Shown: positions 47,721-61,189, counted from the stretch's first letter. The stretch: DNA of 64,000 nucleotides from Isoetes taiwanensis (GCA_021234155.1 JAJEKV010000005.1:20258089-20322088), one strand, 5' to 3'. Numbers and translations: made by a program. The notes: generated from the letters alone by a model not told the origin.

Positions 47721-49612
47721 GAGCCGGCGAATTACCGGATGATTATGGTAAGCTCGCTCTTTGCAAAGCTCCTGGCAGGGGTGGTGGAGAAGAAACTCAC
47801 TAAGTGGGCCGAGGAGGCAGGGGTGCGGGCAATTGGCCAGGCAGGCTTTCGCCCAGCTCACTCCACGACCGACCATATCTTCACTTTGAGAGTGTTGATG
47901 GAGGCAAGCCGCAACTTGCGCCGGGACTTGTATTGTCGCTTTGTAGATTTTAAGACGCATATGATACCGCCCCCCGGAGACATCTTTGGGCGAGAGGTTG
48001 CAAGAATTGCGAAGTTCCACAGAGTTGCGTAATGTGGTGCACCAGCCTTTATGATGGGATTTATGCTTCTATTTGCTTTATGAAGATCGGGCGGGTAGCT
48101 AGCACTATGGGAGTTAAGCAGGGGCTGCCCGCTGTCTCCAACGCTTTTGGGTTGTACATTGATAGCTTGGAGACGTGGATACAAACACCATGGGGAGCCG
48201 GGTGCAATTATCCGATCGCGACCTGCGTGGGCGGTTACTATATGCGCGGATGATGTAGCTTTGCTAGCCCACACGGCCAGCAGTATGCAGTAAAGCATTT
48301 GGATGCCCCGGTGGGTTTACGTGGGGCAACGGGAATGACAAAGTGAACTTGCACAAAACTAAGCTTCTCGCGATCCCGGTCCTCGCAACACCCTATCCCG
48401 GAGTTATATTACGGGGACGGGAAGTGGAGATGGTGCGGAGCTTCAAGTATCCGGGAATTGATTTCACTACTAACATCTTTGTGGGATGAGTGTGTGGAGA
48501 GGAGAGCCGTCAGTCGGAAGGCTTTATATGCGCGGCAAAAACGCTGTTGCCGGATAGATCTCTGTGGATCTGGCGAGGAGAGCACACCCTGTTTAGAGCT
48601 TTGGTCGGTTTGTGCGCTATATGGGGTGGAGGTTTGGGGCCCGCCAGCTTAGCAAAAATACATGGGATAGGTTGGAAAGGGGGCGCGAAAGCTTTTCTTG
48701 ACATATAGCTTGGGAGTGAAGGACAATCGCATCGCATCGATTTTGTTGTATGAGACGGGGTTTCGCCTTTCTGACGATTCGCTATGCTGGCATCTTACTT
48801 GCTTCCATAAGGTGGATGGGATGGATGAGCATCGCTTGCCCCCACAGTGCTGTGTTGTTAACGGAGGGGCCGCCAAAGAAGAGGGTATGGCACGAAAGCA
48901 ATCGTAAGGGGATGGTTTAGGAGGTGGTCTATGGATTACCAATGATGGTGGCATCGGGCGCATTCGATGCGCGAGAATGGGCAATTGGATGCGGGCTATG
49001 CTGCCACCCGTGGGATGCCTCTACTCTTGCAAAGCCCAAGCGAGCACTATCACGCCGATTAATCCCGGCCTTGAGCATGGACCCCATCGGTACTTGAAAG
49101 CACACATCTCGAAGAAAACGGAGAGCTATTGCTGCCATAAGGACGGGTTCCCATTACCCCTAATTGAAACAGTGTTGGGGTTGAATGGCGGGCACGGGAT
49201 CCCTGAGGGAGGAAAGGATATGTCGGTGTTGTGAGATGCACGTGATAGAGGATGAGCACCATGCCCTCCGGCGATGCCCAAAGATATGCCCATGTCCGAA
49301 AGCAAAGGCACACCGATCTTAGATGCTTTCGACACACACCGCTACATCGATTACTTGCATCACCTATGGTAGCGCGGCTGGGAGCTTACATCCTGCAGAT
49401 TTCGGCCGTCAGACTTGCTCTTCTGGGGCATGGTATTTGAGAGCCTACTGCTAGGGTTTTTCCTCCCAAGTGGGGGTTTTTTCATCCCGGTAGTAGGGTT
49501 CTACTGTACAGTTACATTGTTTGTTTTTGGTGTTGGGGTTTTTGGCTTTTTTGCCTGTTCTCTGCATGTACCGTCTCATAGGCCTTTGGCCTCCGTGGAC
49601 GTTAAACAAAAT
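47705..49612 (+). pseudogene. LINE relic, 5'-truncated plus-strand copy
   Basis: This is the inverted copy of 44316-46195, covering RT to the 3' end, with no endonuclease. It reads NYRMIMVSSLFAKLLAGVVE, then AGFRPAHSTTDHIFTLRVLM and MGVKQGLPAVSNAFGLYIDS. The YADD site (about 48239-48253) is broken by two extra bases (TATGCGCGGATGAT where the other copy has TATGCGGATGAT). Its 5' truncation point meets the other copy's endonuclease head to head at about 47710. Confidence 0.85.
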
Positions 49613-50218
49613 GCAAAACTATAATCTAAAAGCTAACTTTCAGTAGTCCCATGCATAAAGATGCCAGAAAACAAAGGTTTGGTGCAAAACCACCAGATCT
49701 CAAAGCTGGAACAGACGAACCTCTGAATACGACATGTTAGCCATGAATATAACACTAGATGGCAAACTTTGTAAGCCAGAAAGGAAAATAGCTCAAATGG
49801 GCATCCGTCTAATTGAGAAAGAGAAAGCAAAACCAAGGAGCTCGATAGAGGGCCAGAGCACGAAAACACCTTAGAGAGACGAGTTTTCAGTGCAAGAGGA
49901 CCTCTCCCCTCTTTAGTTGCTACACAGAGCTAGATGCTAGGTACATGACACTTGTAACCTGGATCGCTAGAATATTTCATGCAATTGGGATATATAGATC
50001 AAATTCAGGAGGAGGAAGCATAAAGCAAGGATACAAATGAAAAGAATAGATCCTTTTCCATAGATAGAAGCAATACAGCCTAAAACTTAGTTATTAGTTT
50101 TTTGTAGATTATATTAGAATAGCTCAGCAATAGTGGCGAACATGTGAATCAACAAAGAAAATTCATTGGGACAGGCATAAAACATATAGTTCTAAACATC
50201 TTATCTGCAACAAAGGAT
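49613..50218. other. Non-coding stretch
   Basis: No open frame or repeat that I can recognise; AT-rich and unstructured. Confidence 0.5.
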
Positions 50219-50470
50219 GAAACTATAATCAGATTTGGAAAAGCAACATCATTGTCATGGTTTTCGTGCTTATGGAACGAGGGCTAAACTATGATTTATA
50301 AAGGTAATTGCATCGGTTCACTTGTAGGTATGCCATAAAAGCGTGAAACTATAATCAGATTTGGAAAAGCAAGACTAATGTCATGGCTTTAGTGCTTACA
50401 TGACGAGGGCTGAACTATGATTTATGCACATAACTGCATCGAATTATCTACTTAGAGGTATGCCATAAAA
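50219..50470. repeat. 126-bp tandem duplication
   Basis: Two head-to-tail units at 50219-50344 and 50345-50470 both begin GAAACTATAATCAGATTTGG and end GGTATGCCATAAAAG, with about a dozen differences. Confidence 0.85.
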
Positions 50471-50616
50471 GAACCTACCAGAGATAAAAAAAAGTGCGGT
50501 AATTCTTAAATCTAATATTTATGAGAGATTATATAGGTTCTGCAATGCCTAGTGCTAACTACATTCTTATTACTTTTTTTTTATCACTAAATGATACTTT
50601 TTAAGAGACATCCTAA

Positions 50617-50780
50617 GATGCTTTTACCCACAGTCAGTAAATTTAATATATTTCTTATGATGCTTTAGATCCGAGAACATGTGGACTTGTCGAATTACGA
50701 TGCTTTTACCCACAGTCAATAAATTTAATATATTTCTTATGATGCTTTAGATCCGAGAACATGTGGACTTGTCGAATTCC
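50617..50780. repeat. 82-bp near-perfect tandem duplication
   Basis: Units at 50617-50698 and 50699-50780 begin GATGCTTTTACCCACAGTCA and differ at only two or three positions, indicating a recent duplication or an assembly duplication. Confidence 0.9.
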
Positions 50781-53700
50781 AAATACATGCTATAAAATAA
50801 AACATTACAACCAAATAGTGTCGGGATAAAAGCATATTAAGGTGTGCCTTAAAAAGCATCACTTAGGAACCACAAAAATACCCAAAAAGGTAGCCAACAC
50901 TATGTATTGGGTATGTTATGACACAAGCTCGGGGGCATGGCTCAGAGGACTTGCAAAATGAACACAGATGCAATCTCATGTTTAATGCCTAGAAAAGTAC
51001 ACCTATGGTCTGAATTGAAACAAGTTAATGACATTTAAAAATCATAAGTAACTTTAGGAAAGTTATTTAACATTTAAATAATAAAAATTGTGGTTTAAAA
51101 GTAGTCGCTACATCTAGTAGCGACCAGACGAAATCCGATGCCAACAGGTGAACCCGACATGGGTTGGACTTGGCCGTAAAGGACTGGAACTGGCCGAATC
51201 GGCTGGGCAGAGTGCCAATTTAAGCAATCTTGACTATATTAAGCAAAAGGTAGTAGTCCCAATTAAGAATATTTCTCAGAAGCATGGAATATTGTATAAG
51301 CGATAGTCCTTGAGGCGTAGATAGTAGTTGCTGAATATGAAGCTTGTTGTCTTAAGCCAATGGACGGTCAAAGCTAATTCATCCTTATTCTTGAAGTATA
51401 GTTGTAGAAGCTAGAGAAAATCACGATTGCTTAATCCAATTCCAGTTACTAATAAAGCCAAGTCTTATTGCAAAAGTCTCGAATGTCTTAGAGAGCCTAA
51501 TCAGATGGATAGACAGATTCTCAGAATAGGAAGAAAGAGTCAGATAGATCTTGCTTGCAGAGACAGATATTATGCAGAGTCAAATAGATCCTGTTTGCAG
51601 TGTTCGTAAGTTTGAGCTAGGTTGGATGGTGAATTTGTGCCAGAAGTTCCAGTTCCCAGAGATTATAACTGACTTTATGTATTTGAGTTTGTTGAATTTG
51701 TAGGAACTAAAGACGATTTATAACAATTGGCATCAGAGCAAAAGTTTGATCATGTTAAATAATAATTCTATGCTAGGGCCTTAAATTATTTCCAGATTTT
51801 GTTTTTGTCTGATTGAATAAACTAGTGGATCATATTCGTATGTTAAGCATTCATATAGAGAGAGCTAAATTGCAGAGGATCAGTTAGATGCTGCAAACCT
51901 TAATAGTTGTCGTAAAAAGAATGAACGCTGCTATTGTAAAAGAAAGGTGAAGTAGTTATTTTTTAAGGATAAGATAAATTCAAGCAAATGAATATGATGC
52001 AATTTGAAGTCATAGATGTTATTTTTGAAGCTCCATAGCATTAATAGAAAATTCTTGCATTGACCATAATTGAAGGAATGTAATCTTGTTTGTAAGTCTT
52101 GGTAGTAAGGCCAGTACATCGCCTTTGTTTTTGAAAGTTTTATGCAGGTAGCTCACATGAAAACATGCAATCCCTTGCTCTTAGAAGCTTAACATTATTT
52201 TGGGATTGGTTTTTTTGTGTGTGTACATGTAGTACTATAGATATAAGGAAAGTAAAAAAGAACAAGATGGAAAAAGGATTGTCCTGAGCCAGCTGGGGCT
52301 CTACTTAATAAAGGAGAACTGAAGCTATTGAGGAGCCAAAGCACGATCTCCTGCACATAATGCAAATGATCGGATTGCTCATGTTATACCTGAAAGCCAT
52401 GTCCAATTTGACAAAGCAAGGAAGAAGCATATGAGAAAGGACGACTCAGATTGGTTATATGAAAGATGATTAAACTAAACAAGTTTGTGTGTGCTTTAGA
52501 TTGCTAGTTTGACTGAGCATAGCTTTTTATTTGAGTTAAGGAACGAGTTTCTTTGTCAATCAAATGTTAAGTAAGGGGGTAATTGCAACTGCAGCACCGA
52601 AGCTAGGTTCAGAATCTTTTAGGCAGATAATAAGATTATCACCCTAGGAAATCCTTTCAAAACAGATAGTTAGTGACTAGCTTAGAGAAAAGGTAGTTAT
52701 TCCAGCAAAGCAGATAGTCAGTTGACTAGCTTTGGGAAAAGATTGTTATTTCAGCAAGACAGATGATCGAGGACTATCAGCCTTGGGAAGGGAAGGAATT
52801 GTTAATCAACTGGTCGTTCTATATTATGAGAGTGCAATAATCCAAGAGCAAATCAAGCTTGTGATTTTTCTTTTGAGCAAAAGATCGTTGTTCAAGGAAC
52901 CACTCCCATTGATTGGTCAACCGAACAACATCTAATGTCTCAATGCAACAATCAAGTTATTCCTATGTTAAACACAACTGGCTCTCTGAATAAAGCCAAG
53001 TAAGTATCCGCATTGCCTTTCTTTTCAATTATTTAAATCAAAACACCATTATTTTCAATGATCTAACTCAGAATATCTCTACCCAAGACCAAGATTAGCG
53101 GAGCTTAGAGCTTCTATTACCTTTCTTTTCAATCGTTCAACTTAGAAACTTTCCTTTCAACGATCTAACTCAGAATATTTCTAGTCATGATCTAGCTTAT
53201 CAGAGTTTAGAGTTCAAGTCTCCTATGGAATAAAGATATATGCCTAATTTCTTCCGTAAGGAGTAGGCAAAAGATTTTAATAAAATTGTAGGAAAGATGC
53301 AGATAGGGACACATAGATCAAGAGGCGGTCACCACAGAAACAAGCCAGCTTGCTCATTTGACAGAACAATATAGTTATCTGAACTCCTAGCTAATTTGCT
53401 TTTTCTGTAATAACCTTCACTTGCTCTATTTTCTGGCTCCTTTCATCCGCAAACTAATCACGCGTTGCTACTCTTTAAAGATGCCTTCAACTCCAACTTT
53501 TGTTTTGACCAACGCGTGCTGCTCCTTTTTATACAAAAATAAAGAGGATACTAGATCGTTTCAAAACTTGTAATCGAAGCCCCTAGAAGAAGCAGGCCAT
53601 TTTAGAATCTCCAACGGTAGCCTAAATATTTTTGTGCCTCCACGTGGCCAATCTTAAACATAGACATAAACTTCCATAAACTGCATTTAGGCTGCATCGA

Positions 53701-54130
53701 CCCTATTACAAATTATATATTAGGGATAGGGATGTGGCACTAAGGAGTACTACGAATAGTTCTACCAAGGTCACTCTTAAGAACATTCTTTCTTTCTTCT
53801 TCTTAAGAACATAATTTCCATGCAAAAATGACATCTAAAAAGAAGACTTAAGCCAAATTATGTCCTTGGCATAAACTTGCAACAATTTGTTTGACATTAT
53901 GGAAGAGTATTCTCGCAATGGTTGGAACTATGCTTTCAGTATTGTATTTTAATTCTAAATCGTATTTTTAGGCCACTTTGAGCTGCTTATTTATTTTAAA
54001 GATCATTTTTTTTTATTTTAAGGTGGTTTTTATTGTTTTTTTACAATAATACCAAAAAGAAAATACCAAAAAGTTCAGGTGCACGTTATGGTCACCATCC
54101 ATTTTTCCTTGCATTGGAGCAGCGTTAGAG
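50781..54130. other. AT-rich intergenic DNA
   Basis: No gene recognised. Minor repetition is visible: units with GCAGATAGTCAGTTGACTAG near 52650-52790, and TTCAAYGATCTAACTCAGAA near 53058 and 53158. Short open frames show no family motif. Confidence 0.5.
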
Positions 54131-54284
54131 GGTACTGACGATTCAGTGGAACAAGGTTAAGGCAGAGCAAGCCGTAGTTTTTTGGAGTTGAGGCAGGGGA
54201 AGCCATAGGTTCTGTGCATGGTTTGTTCTTATCAGATCATAGGTTTTTGCGCAGATGTTTGGGGCTCTCCAATGACCTGGAGGT

Positions 54285-54303
54285 TCGAATCCTCCGGCCC
54301 TGG
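54285..54303 (+). other. tRNA T-arm-like sequence (Pol III B box)
   Basis: GGAGGTTCGAATCCTCC forms a perfect 5-bp stem with the seven-base TTCGAAT loop and contains the B box GGTTCGAATCC. No convincing D arm, anticodon arm or acceptor could be built around it, so it is more likely a SINE head or tRNA relic than a working tRNA. Confidence 0.45.
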
Positions 54304-55370
54304 TTTCTGGGCATTGTTCAGCTGTAAATCTTGGTGCGAATAGAGCAAGGGATGTATCAGGGATTCGGCGGGGCTGGTGTTGGCACAACAGACCTGTCTC
54401 TGTGTTTTCTAAAGCCAGATCCGACATGGCAGTGAAAATGCTATTTGCTTCTTTTAAATTTTATCTGGAGTGCTATTTCGAAGTGCTTCGTGCCATTCCT
54501 CATGCTAAATGTTATTCTGGAGTGTTATTTTGGAGTGATTATCTGATGTAAATATCATGGAACCATTGTGTTGTAATTTAGATTATCTACTGTAAGTATC
54601 ATGGAACCATTGTATTGTGATTTATCTATGTAAATATTATGGGTTTTGAACCATTTTGTTTCGTTAATATCATTTGCACCATTGAAACTTCCATTCCAAA
54701 TTTTATTGAAAAAGTTTGTGGTTGTTGATCTAGTACAATGGAGGAAATGTTCCACAGATCAATGGCTGCAAATAAAAGGTGCATATAAACCCATAGAGAT
54801 GCAAGAAGATCTAAGGCCCTTTTTCCACGATGGTCGTATTTCTAAAAGGCACATATTTTATCAAATCATGTTTAGGTTCAAATTATTTTTGGATTGTAAA
54901 TGCAGTTTAACTTTTTCCGAGGGATTTCCCTCGCCATAAAATAAGACACCTAGTCTTATTTGATAATATAGCTAGATATAAGATGTCTTATTTTTTTTAT
55001 TTTTTATTTTTTTAAGGAACGGACGTGTTTTTTTTATATATTATATAGAATAGGAATACAATGCCTCATTACAGCAAGAGAACTACTACAGGAGTAGACT
55101 CAACATCTTCATTCCCTTAACTGCAGAAGCTTATTAGAAGCTCTAATAACAGATCTACATTAAGGCACAGAAATGTCTATCCACATCTGAACCAGAAACT
55201 GCAAGATGATCAAGAAGAGCCAATGGCTCTCGAAATAACTCCTCTTGTTCTGAGAAACACACAAATAACTACAATTGCTGAAGTAATACGAAGATGTGTG
55301 ACCTGAGATTATAAGGCAGCAGCCAAATATAACACAAACAGGCATATTAGTACCTGAGGAAGCACATGCA
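54304..55370. other. Intergenic DNA with small repeats
   Basis: A degenerate unit ATCATGGAACCATTGTRTTG occurs at about 54555 and 54598, and AAATGTTATTCTGGAGTG-like units near 54465-54540. A T-rich tract lies at 54990-55040. No gene recognised. Confidence 0.5.
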
Positions 55371-55588
55371 CAGACTTGGTAGTATCTGGCATAGCATGCT
55401 AATTCCATGTGGAAAGCCAAGGTACTTTGGCGTCAGTACCAAAGTTTCACCCAAATTTCAGTATTTGAGTGCACAAGCTCAGACTTGGCAGTATCTGGCA
55501 TGTCATGCTAATTCCATATGGAAAGCCAAGGTACTTCGGCATCAGTACCAAAGTTTCACTCAAACTTCAGAATTTGTGTGGCTTATCA
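55371..55588. repeat. 109-bp tandem duplication
   Basis: Units at 55371-55479 and 55480-55588 start CAGACTTGG and share GGAAAGCCAAGGTACTT and the imperfect palindrome GGTACTTYGGCRTCAGTACC. Confidence 0.88.
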
Positions 55589-57267
55589 AGCTTTGCAGTG
55601 CTTAAAAAGCAACCTGAGTGCTTCTGTGCTCAATCTGGCTACTGCTATATATCCTGTTATCCTTCCCTCTTCAATATAAGCCAATAATTCTGATTAACTG
55701 CACAATTTCCCAAAGCAAATTGAATCTTTCTTATCTTCTATAACAGAACCTGGATCTTCCTGCTAGTAAGGAAAAGTGAAGGGAAAACGACATAACTAAA
55801 ATTCTTTTCAAGAAATATCTATCAGACTATTTTCACTGCAAGAATTACATATTCTGATGCATCTTTCCATAACCTGGATTTGACTGAGAAACATCTTCTC
55901 CTCTTCGCCTTATAGGCCAGTGTCCCTATTCGGGCAAACCCTTTCAGCATGACCATAACCAAGAAAGGAAAATGGACATAATGCAGGCATCAAAGAGAAG
56001 AATCACGTTTGTGCAAGCATCAAAGAGAAGAACCACGTTTGTGGTTATTGTTACAAATGGACCAAGACTCGACAGTTATTGCCGTAAAGAAGAAAGAATG
56101 TGCATCCAAAGCAGATCTTGAATCCCTGATTTCTTAAACTAAGAATTCAATCATGCCCCCCGCTAGCCTTATGCGAAGAATCTTCAACCAATGGAGGCAT
56201 GGCGGTCTTGGGATTGTGGAAGAGAAGGGCGGTCCCTCTCCCACGGCCGCCCTAGCCGCTAATGGTGGCGCAGGCGCCAAGAAACCTCATTTCACTTTTG
56301 TCTTATTTTTTCATAGTTTTCCACTAAAATTTTAATGGTGTCATATTTTATGACTACCATGCAATGAAAAAATAAGTTTAAATTTGTGTGTCTCATTTTT
56401 AGCCTTGGAGTCACAAATGATGTCGTAAAATTTGTGTGTCTCATTTTTTAGCCTTTGAGTCACAAACGGTATTACGACAACCATATTTTGAGACTACCGG
56501 AAAAAACAAGGTGCTGCGCACGGAGGGTTGCCCTTCGGTGGCTCGAGAGTGTGTTTTCATGTTTCTTGCTGTCGTTTCGTTTCATGGTTCTTGTTGGGTT
56601 TTGGGGTTATTAATGGTTTGAAAGGGGGGTTTTGTTTTGTGTTGTATATTAGAGTTAGCAAAACAACTGGAAAGAAGCAACAATGAGTGTAAAAGTCTCA
56701 CCTTGCATGAAGTTCCATGGCTTCATTCTATGCGTTGAAATTTGTTCTTGGGTTTGCCCCAAAAATGAACAGCCAGACTTCCCCAATTCCTCAGATCAAC
56801 AGGGCTCATTGTATACAATTTTTTTCTAATGCATCAGAATGAGAAAATGGAAAACAGGCACCTGAATCGTGCAAAAGAATGAGGGGCACTTGGTAATGCA
56901 TCGTGGAATTTTCAGCGAAGATGGAGAAACCCTGCATGGCATAGTTCTAGTCAAACCCCTGCAATTTTCGGCATGGCTGACGACCCTGGAGCCAATGTTC
57001 TCCTGGAGTCAACAAGGCTTTTTACCAGAAATTTCAAGAATCCAATCACGCGATTGACCACACAAGGCACTGCTTAGTTTTAGGGTGCAGGCATTCAGCA
57101 TTTCATATTTAACAAAACGACAAAATGAGGAGCTCAAAGCTCCAAAACTGCAATCTTTAGGGAGCTGTAACATGTAAACACAAGAACTATTAGGGATTGA
57201 ACTCGATGTTCGTAAACGGGCACATCGGCCACAAAGGGCCGGAGAATGGGCAAAATCAATGTTTAAC
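55589..57267. other. Intergenic DNA
   Basis: It includes a 31-bp tandem (AGCATCAAAGAGAAGAAYCACG, about 55986-56043) and a 48-bp tandem unit starting AAATTTGTGTGTCTCATTTT at 56380 and 56428. No gene recognised. Confidence 0.5.
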
Positions 57268-57549
57268 CTAACCTAGAATGCGATCGATATTGTCCGAACA
57301 ATTGAAAAAAGCAAGCTTTGTGCCGCTCTCCTGCTTGCTTGCTTGCTTGTTGGTCTTGAGTCTCGGGGACGGTCCTCCGTACGCCACCGCGGCTCGCTTC
57401 AAGCGCTGCTCTAAATGCAAAAAATCGGGTGGCATTAATGTAGCGATCACATGAAGTATAATCTTAGCTGTGGCTGATTTCATGCTGATCCAACGCTGAA
57501 CAAAGCTTTTTTCAGCCCGTTTTGGAGTTTCAGTTGGCGCGACGTCCAC
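57268..57549 (-). CDS. Hypothetical 93-residue ORF
   Basis: A minus-strand frame MDVAPTETPKRAEKSFVQRW to DNIDRILG, higher in GC than its surroundings. It spans a CTTG microsatellite (57340-57355). No family recognised and no supporting splice or promoter structure; it may be a chance frame or the first exon of an unknown gene. Confidence 0.2.
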   Translation of the reverse strand: MDVAPTETPKRAEKSFVQRWISMKSATAKIILHVIATLMPPDFLHLEQRLKRAAVAYGGPSPRLKTNKQASKQESGTKLAFFNCSDNIDRILG

Positions 57550-57969
57550 GGCGCGATGCGGGGCCTTTTGGCGATAAAGTGGGGTTCTCGCTGTTAAAGC
57601 TGCGTTGTCGGCCGTGGCAAAAAAACTCCATGTGAATCACCCATAAACGGATCGGGGGTATTTGCAGGGATATTTAGTGAGCAGGTGGGCCTTCAATATT
57701 TGGGTCAAAGATTCCATTTGCGCGAACTCTCGTTGCGCTTTGCCACACCGCCGGTGATGCACCTGTAGATTTGTCGCGCAAACAGTTTACACGATGATCT
57801 ACATTTTGTGCAACAAAATTTTCAGAACTTCTGTTAAAGTGAATACGCCAATACACCACTGCCCTGCAAATCCAAAAATCCCTTTGCATGGCAGGATATT
57901 GCAAAACTTCAATTTTGCCACATAGGCATCCGTGAAGTTGAAGCGCCTGGAATCCAAGCCTGGAGTTAA

Positions 57970-58601
57970 GGCAATTATCCCATTTCTAACCAACCCGGGT
58001 CATACAAAATGTGCTTGTTAAGTATACCCTTGAAAAACTTGGTAAAATTTGAATGTTGCACCAAAATGCAATTGATATGTTTGTTTGTATTGCAGGGTCA
58101 CTCAATTATTATTTACACCAGGAGCTGCTATTGTAGATGTAAATAGGAGGCAAAAAGTGCTTGAAGCTGTACGCGGTCCAGTAGAACTATGATACCAATT
58201 TGAAAATTGTGATTATTCTTAAAGAAGTCTTGTTTTCTTCTCAGATCTGTTGCCTTTCACAGCAAACCAATGCACATGTAGTTTTTAATGAGCTCCTCAC
58301 ATCATCTATAAAAGAACTTCATAGAAGGGATGGAACAATTAAAAGGCATCTCTATACGCCATAAATAAAGACATCATAAGATCACAGTTATTGTCAACAA
58401 AAGGACTACCATGGGCACATTATTTATTCACATTGAACATCAATCTTTCAACAACGAATAAACTGCATCCAATGCACATATAGACAAACCATGCATTTGC
58501 AAGAAACAAAAAGTTATAGCCATGAGTAGAAAAATGCAATAACAAGACCTTTATCATGGGGCAATTATCCCATTTCTAACCAACCTGGGTCATACAAAAT
58601 G
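57970..58601. repeat. 42-bp direct repeat flanking ~550 bp
   Basis: GGCAATTATCCCATTTCTAA and the following 22 bases occur at 57970-58011 and 58560-58601 with one difference (CCCGGG versus CCTGGG). The enclosed DNA is AT-rich with no gene. Confidence 0.8.
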
Positions 58602-60290
58602 AGAGTTTGCTCTGGTCTCACAGCATGTGTACTCTACATAAGCCCCAACAAAGCCGTTTGTGTTCTTATTCACCGTTGGCACCTCAATAGGCATCCAAAA
58701 CTCCTTTGCACCTATTTGCAGCATAAAAATGTGGTTACAGTAAACATGCAATCAAGTCCATTTCCAATAAACTACAGATGAGCTTTTAGCATGTCTCTAG
58801 ATAATCTTGAAGCCAGTATTCCTCACCAAGCATTACACTAGTTGAGCCGCTATAAAAGCTGGTTGTTACAAATATTAGCGCAATCTGAGCCTTCTTATGT
58901 GCAAGCTCCAGAATCTTGAAAGAGAAAGAGCCATTATCCTGTAAGTTAGACTACTTATTAATTACCACATTTAAGTTCATCAATCACAACTAGGTTCATC
59001 AATCTTGTCACACACAACAAGCATTGAATTAGATCCTATCATTATATATTAAGAATAATGAAAAAGCAACAACCTGGTTGAACTTACTATTTATTACAAC
59101 AATAACATACACATATTCTTTATTTGAAGGTCTTCTTCTCATCTTTCCAACGCATGCTCTTGCACGAAAAACGGAGGTTGTTTAAGAAAGTTATGGCCAT
59201 GTTTCTAATTATCTCTCAAATTGAGACAACAAATGTATTTCCATTTATTTGACATGCTTACCTTAGAAAATTCAGAAACATGCACCTAGCATCATTTTTG
59301 GAACTCTCATTGAGCTCTCCAACAAAGCCCCTTGTGCTGAGAATGGAGCTTCTCTTTGAGATTTATACACATCCTTCTAATGCTGCAGGTAAACTAGTTG
59401 TTAGTTTCCTTTGAAGAACTCAAAGTGAAGATTTCTCCTTCATTTCATAGTCCAAAAATGACAGGCAACAAGATTGACTACTAGTCTATCAATATCAGTA
59501 ATAGATAGATGTATTTTTATGCACAGATTTTACCCTTTAACTTAAATGCAGCATCAAGTTTGAGGCCGAAACTGTGGCAGAAGGCTTAAGCTCACATCCA
59601 TTCTCATCCATTCTTTACTTGTCTGGAACCATAACGGAACCATAATGCACCGCTAGATCCTATCCAACAGTCTCGAAATTTATGGGTGTATGTGAACATG
59701 AGGGCTCAAGCTGTTGCTAGGAGTTTGGATTACTGCATTGCTTTTGGAGAATGCGTAGCAGGGGCTAAGCATCAAGCATCAATAATTGCTACTAATTACT
59801 AACTCCTAACCCTCGTTTCTCGAATCGAATCGGAAGCAAAATGTCAAATAGAACCCTATATTATGTATTGAAAAAATCCGCGAGTATACAAATGAATACA
59901 TTAATGAGGTTTTATTCCTTCAAGAAATGGAAGCCACACATGCTCCCTGATTCGATAAGAAGACGATAACCTTGAATGCCGTACCGTAATGGCCTTAGAG
60001 CGAGAGATGCCGCCTATTTCTTATTTGCCAAAGCAAATGCAGTTGAATAGCCCTGAAGAATCCAATTGCAAAAGCTTGGCTATGGTCTGCCGCTTTTGCA
60101 TGAGAGAAAAGAGCAATGCAACATCATAAAATATATCGACAACTTGAAATATATATATAATCAAGAGAACCCGATCACACGAGAGGAATTCACAAATCTA
60201 AATTTAACCTTCTACCAAGAAACAAAGCCGCCTGTGCAAGGAGAAATCCATCAAATTAAGAGAAGTTTTGGCAAAACGATGGACGAAAGC
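58602..60290. other. AT-rich intergenic DNA
   Basis: No recognisable coding sequence, RNA gene or large repeat. Confidence 0.5.
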
Positions 60291-60419
60291 ACTTCACGAT
60301 TTTTTTGCTTGCTCTAAAGATCTTGTATGCCCGAACCGATGGAGGCATCCGGGATATTTGGAAGGAGCAAACACATAGTAGGTAGCGTAATAAAACATAA
60401 CGGGGATATATAAGAACGA

Positions 60420-60569
60420 GCTATCAAACCTGTTTGACCTATGTGCTTGCTTTGCCAACTTTGCCGGTTCTCTTTTATCGCGATATTGATGCCCCGCCAA
60501 AAGCTTGAAAGCTTTGAAATTTCTTTGGCAATACGGACATGGAAAACCCCTTGGCTCTTCCGGTTGCAA
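60420..60569 (-). pseudogene. Plant C2H2 zinc-finger fragment
   Basis: The minus strand reads PRGFPCPYCQRNFKAFKLLA, then GHQYRDKREPAKLAKQ. Two Cys (CPYC), the hydrophobic core and the first His (GHQ) match plant EPF/QALGGH-type fingers, which bind DNA. The second His, expected at GHQxxxH, is Asp, and the QALGGH core is altered to LLAGH. The frame breaks soon after on both sides. It is a decayed transcription-factor gene, or a CAG/CTG-site consensus error in a real one. Confidence 0.6.
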
Positions 60570-61189
60570 AGCCTATTTTTGTTGTCTGCGGCCATAGTCG
60601 CCTTCCCGACCACACTCGCGAAGGAATGAATTTTGGATGACCGAAAGCACTTACAGGCACCGGCCGGGTTTTTTTAGCGATCACCCGGTATATGCTAGGC
60701 ATATGCCGGCATATACCTGGATATGCCCACATACCCACATAAACGAGGGTTTGCCCCCTAGGGGCACCCCAAAAAAGGGCCTAATAAGTAAAGCTGGAAC
60801 TTATCGGATTTTAATGCAAGTGCCCAGTCCGACAAGCTTCTCAAAGGGAAATAGCCTATTTGGTGGCCCTTTTTATAAAGGGATTCGCTTATATAATATA
60901 CCTGCTTCTTGTGCAACCGAAAACAATATCAGGTTGTGAATCGGGTCCTTCGAAGGCCGGCCGCTCCATCGATGCTTCAGAGTCGAGTCCACAAATTTGT
61001 GTAATTTCTCGAACACTGCAGTTGTCTGTTGCTCGTCCAGAGGCCGCATCTTCGAAGCTCTAAACCCTAACCCCACAAGCCTGTGCTGCCAATGCTATAT
61101 TTCCGCCCAACTTAAAAGGCGACCTGTTTCCATCCAAGCGACCTGTGTGACTCCGCCAAAATCCAACTCTGTTTGTAGCAGATTGCAGA

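Noticed and set aside
55366-55687. Short overlapping open frames in the 109-bp repeats as a repeat protein
   Set aside because: The frame similarity comes from the DNA duplication and ends immediately outside it.
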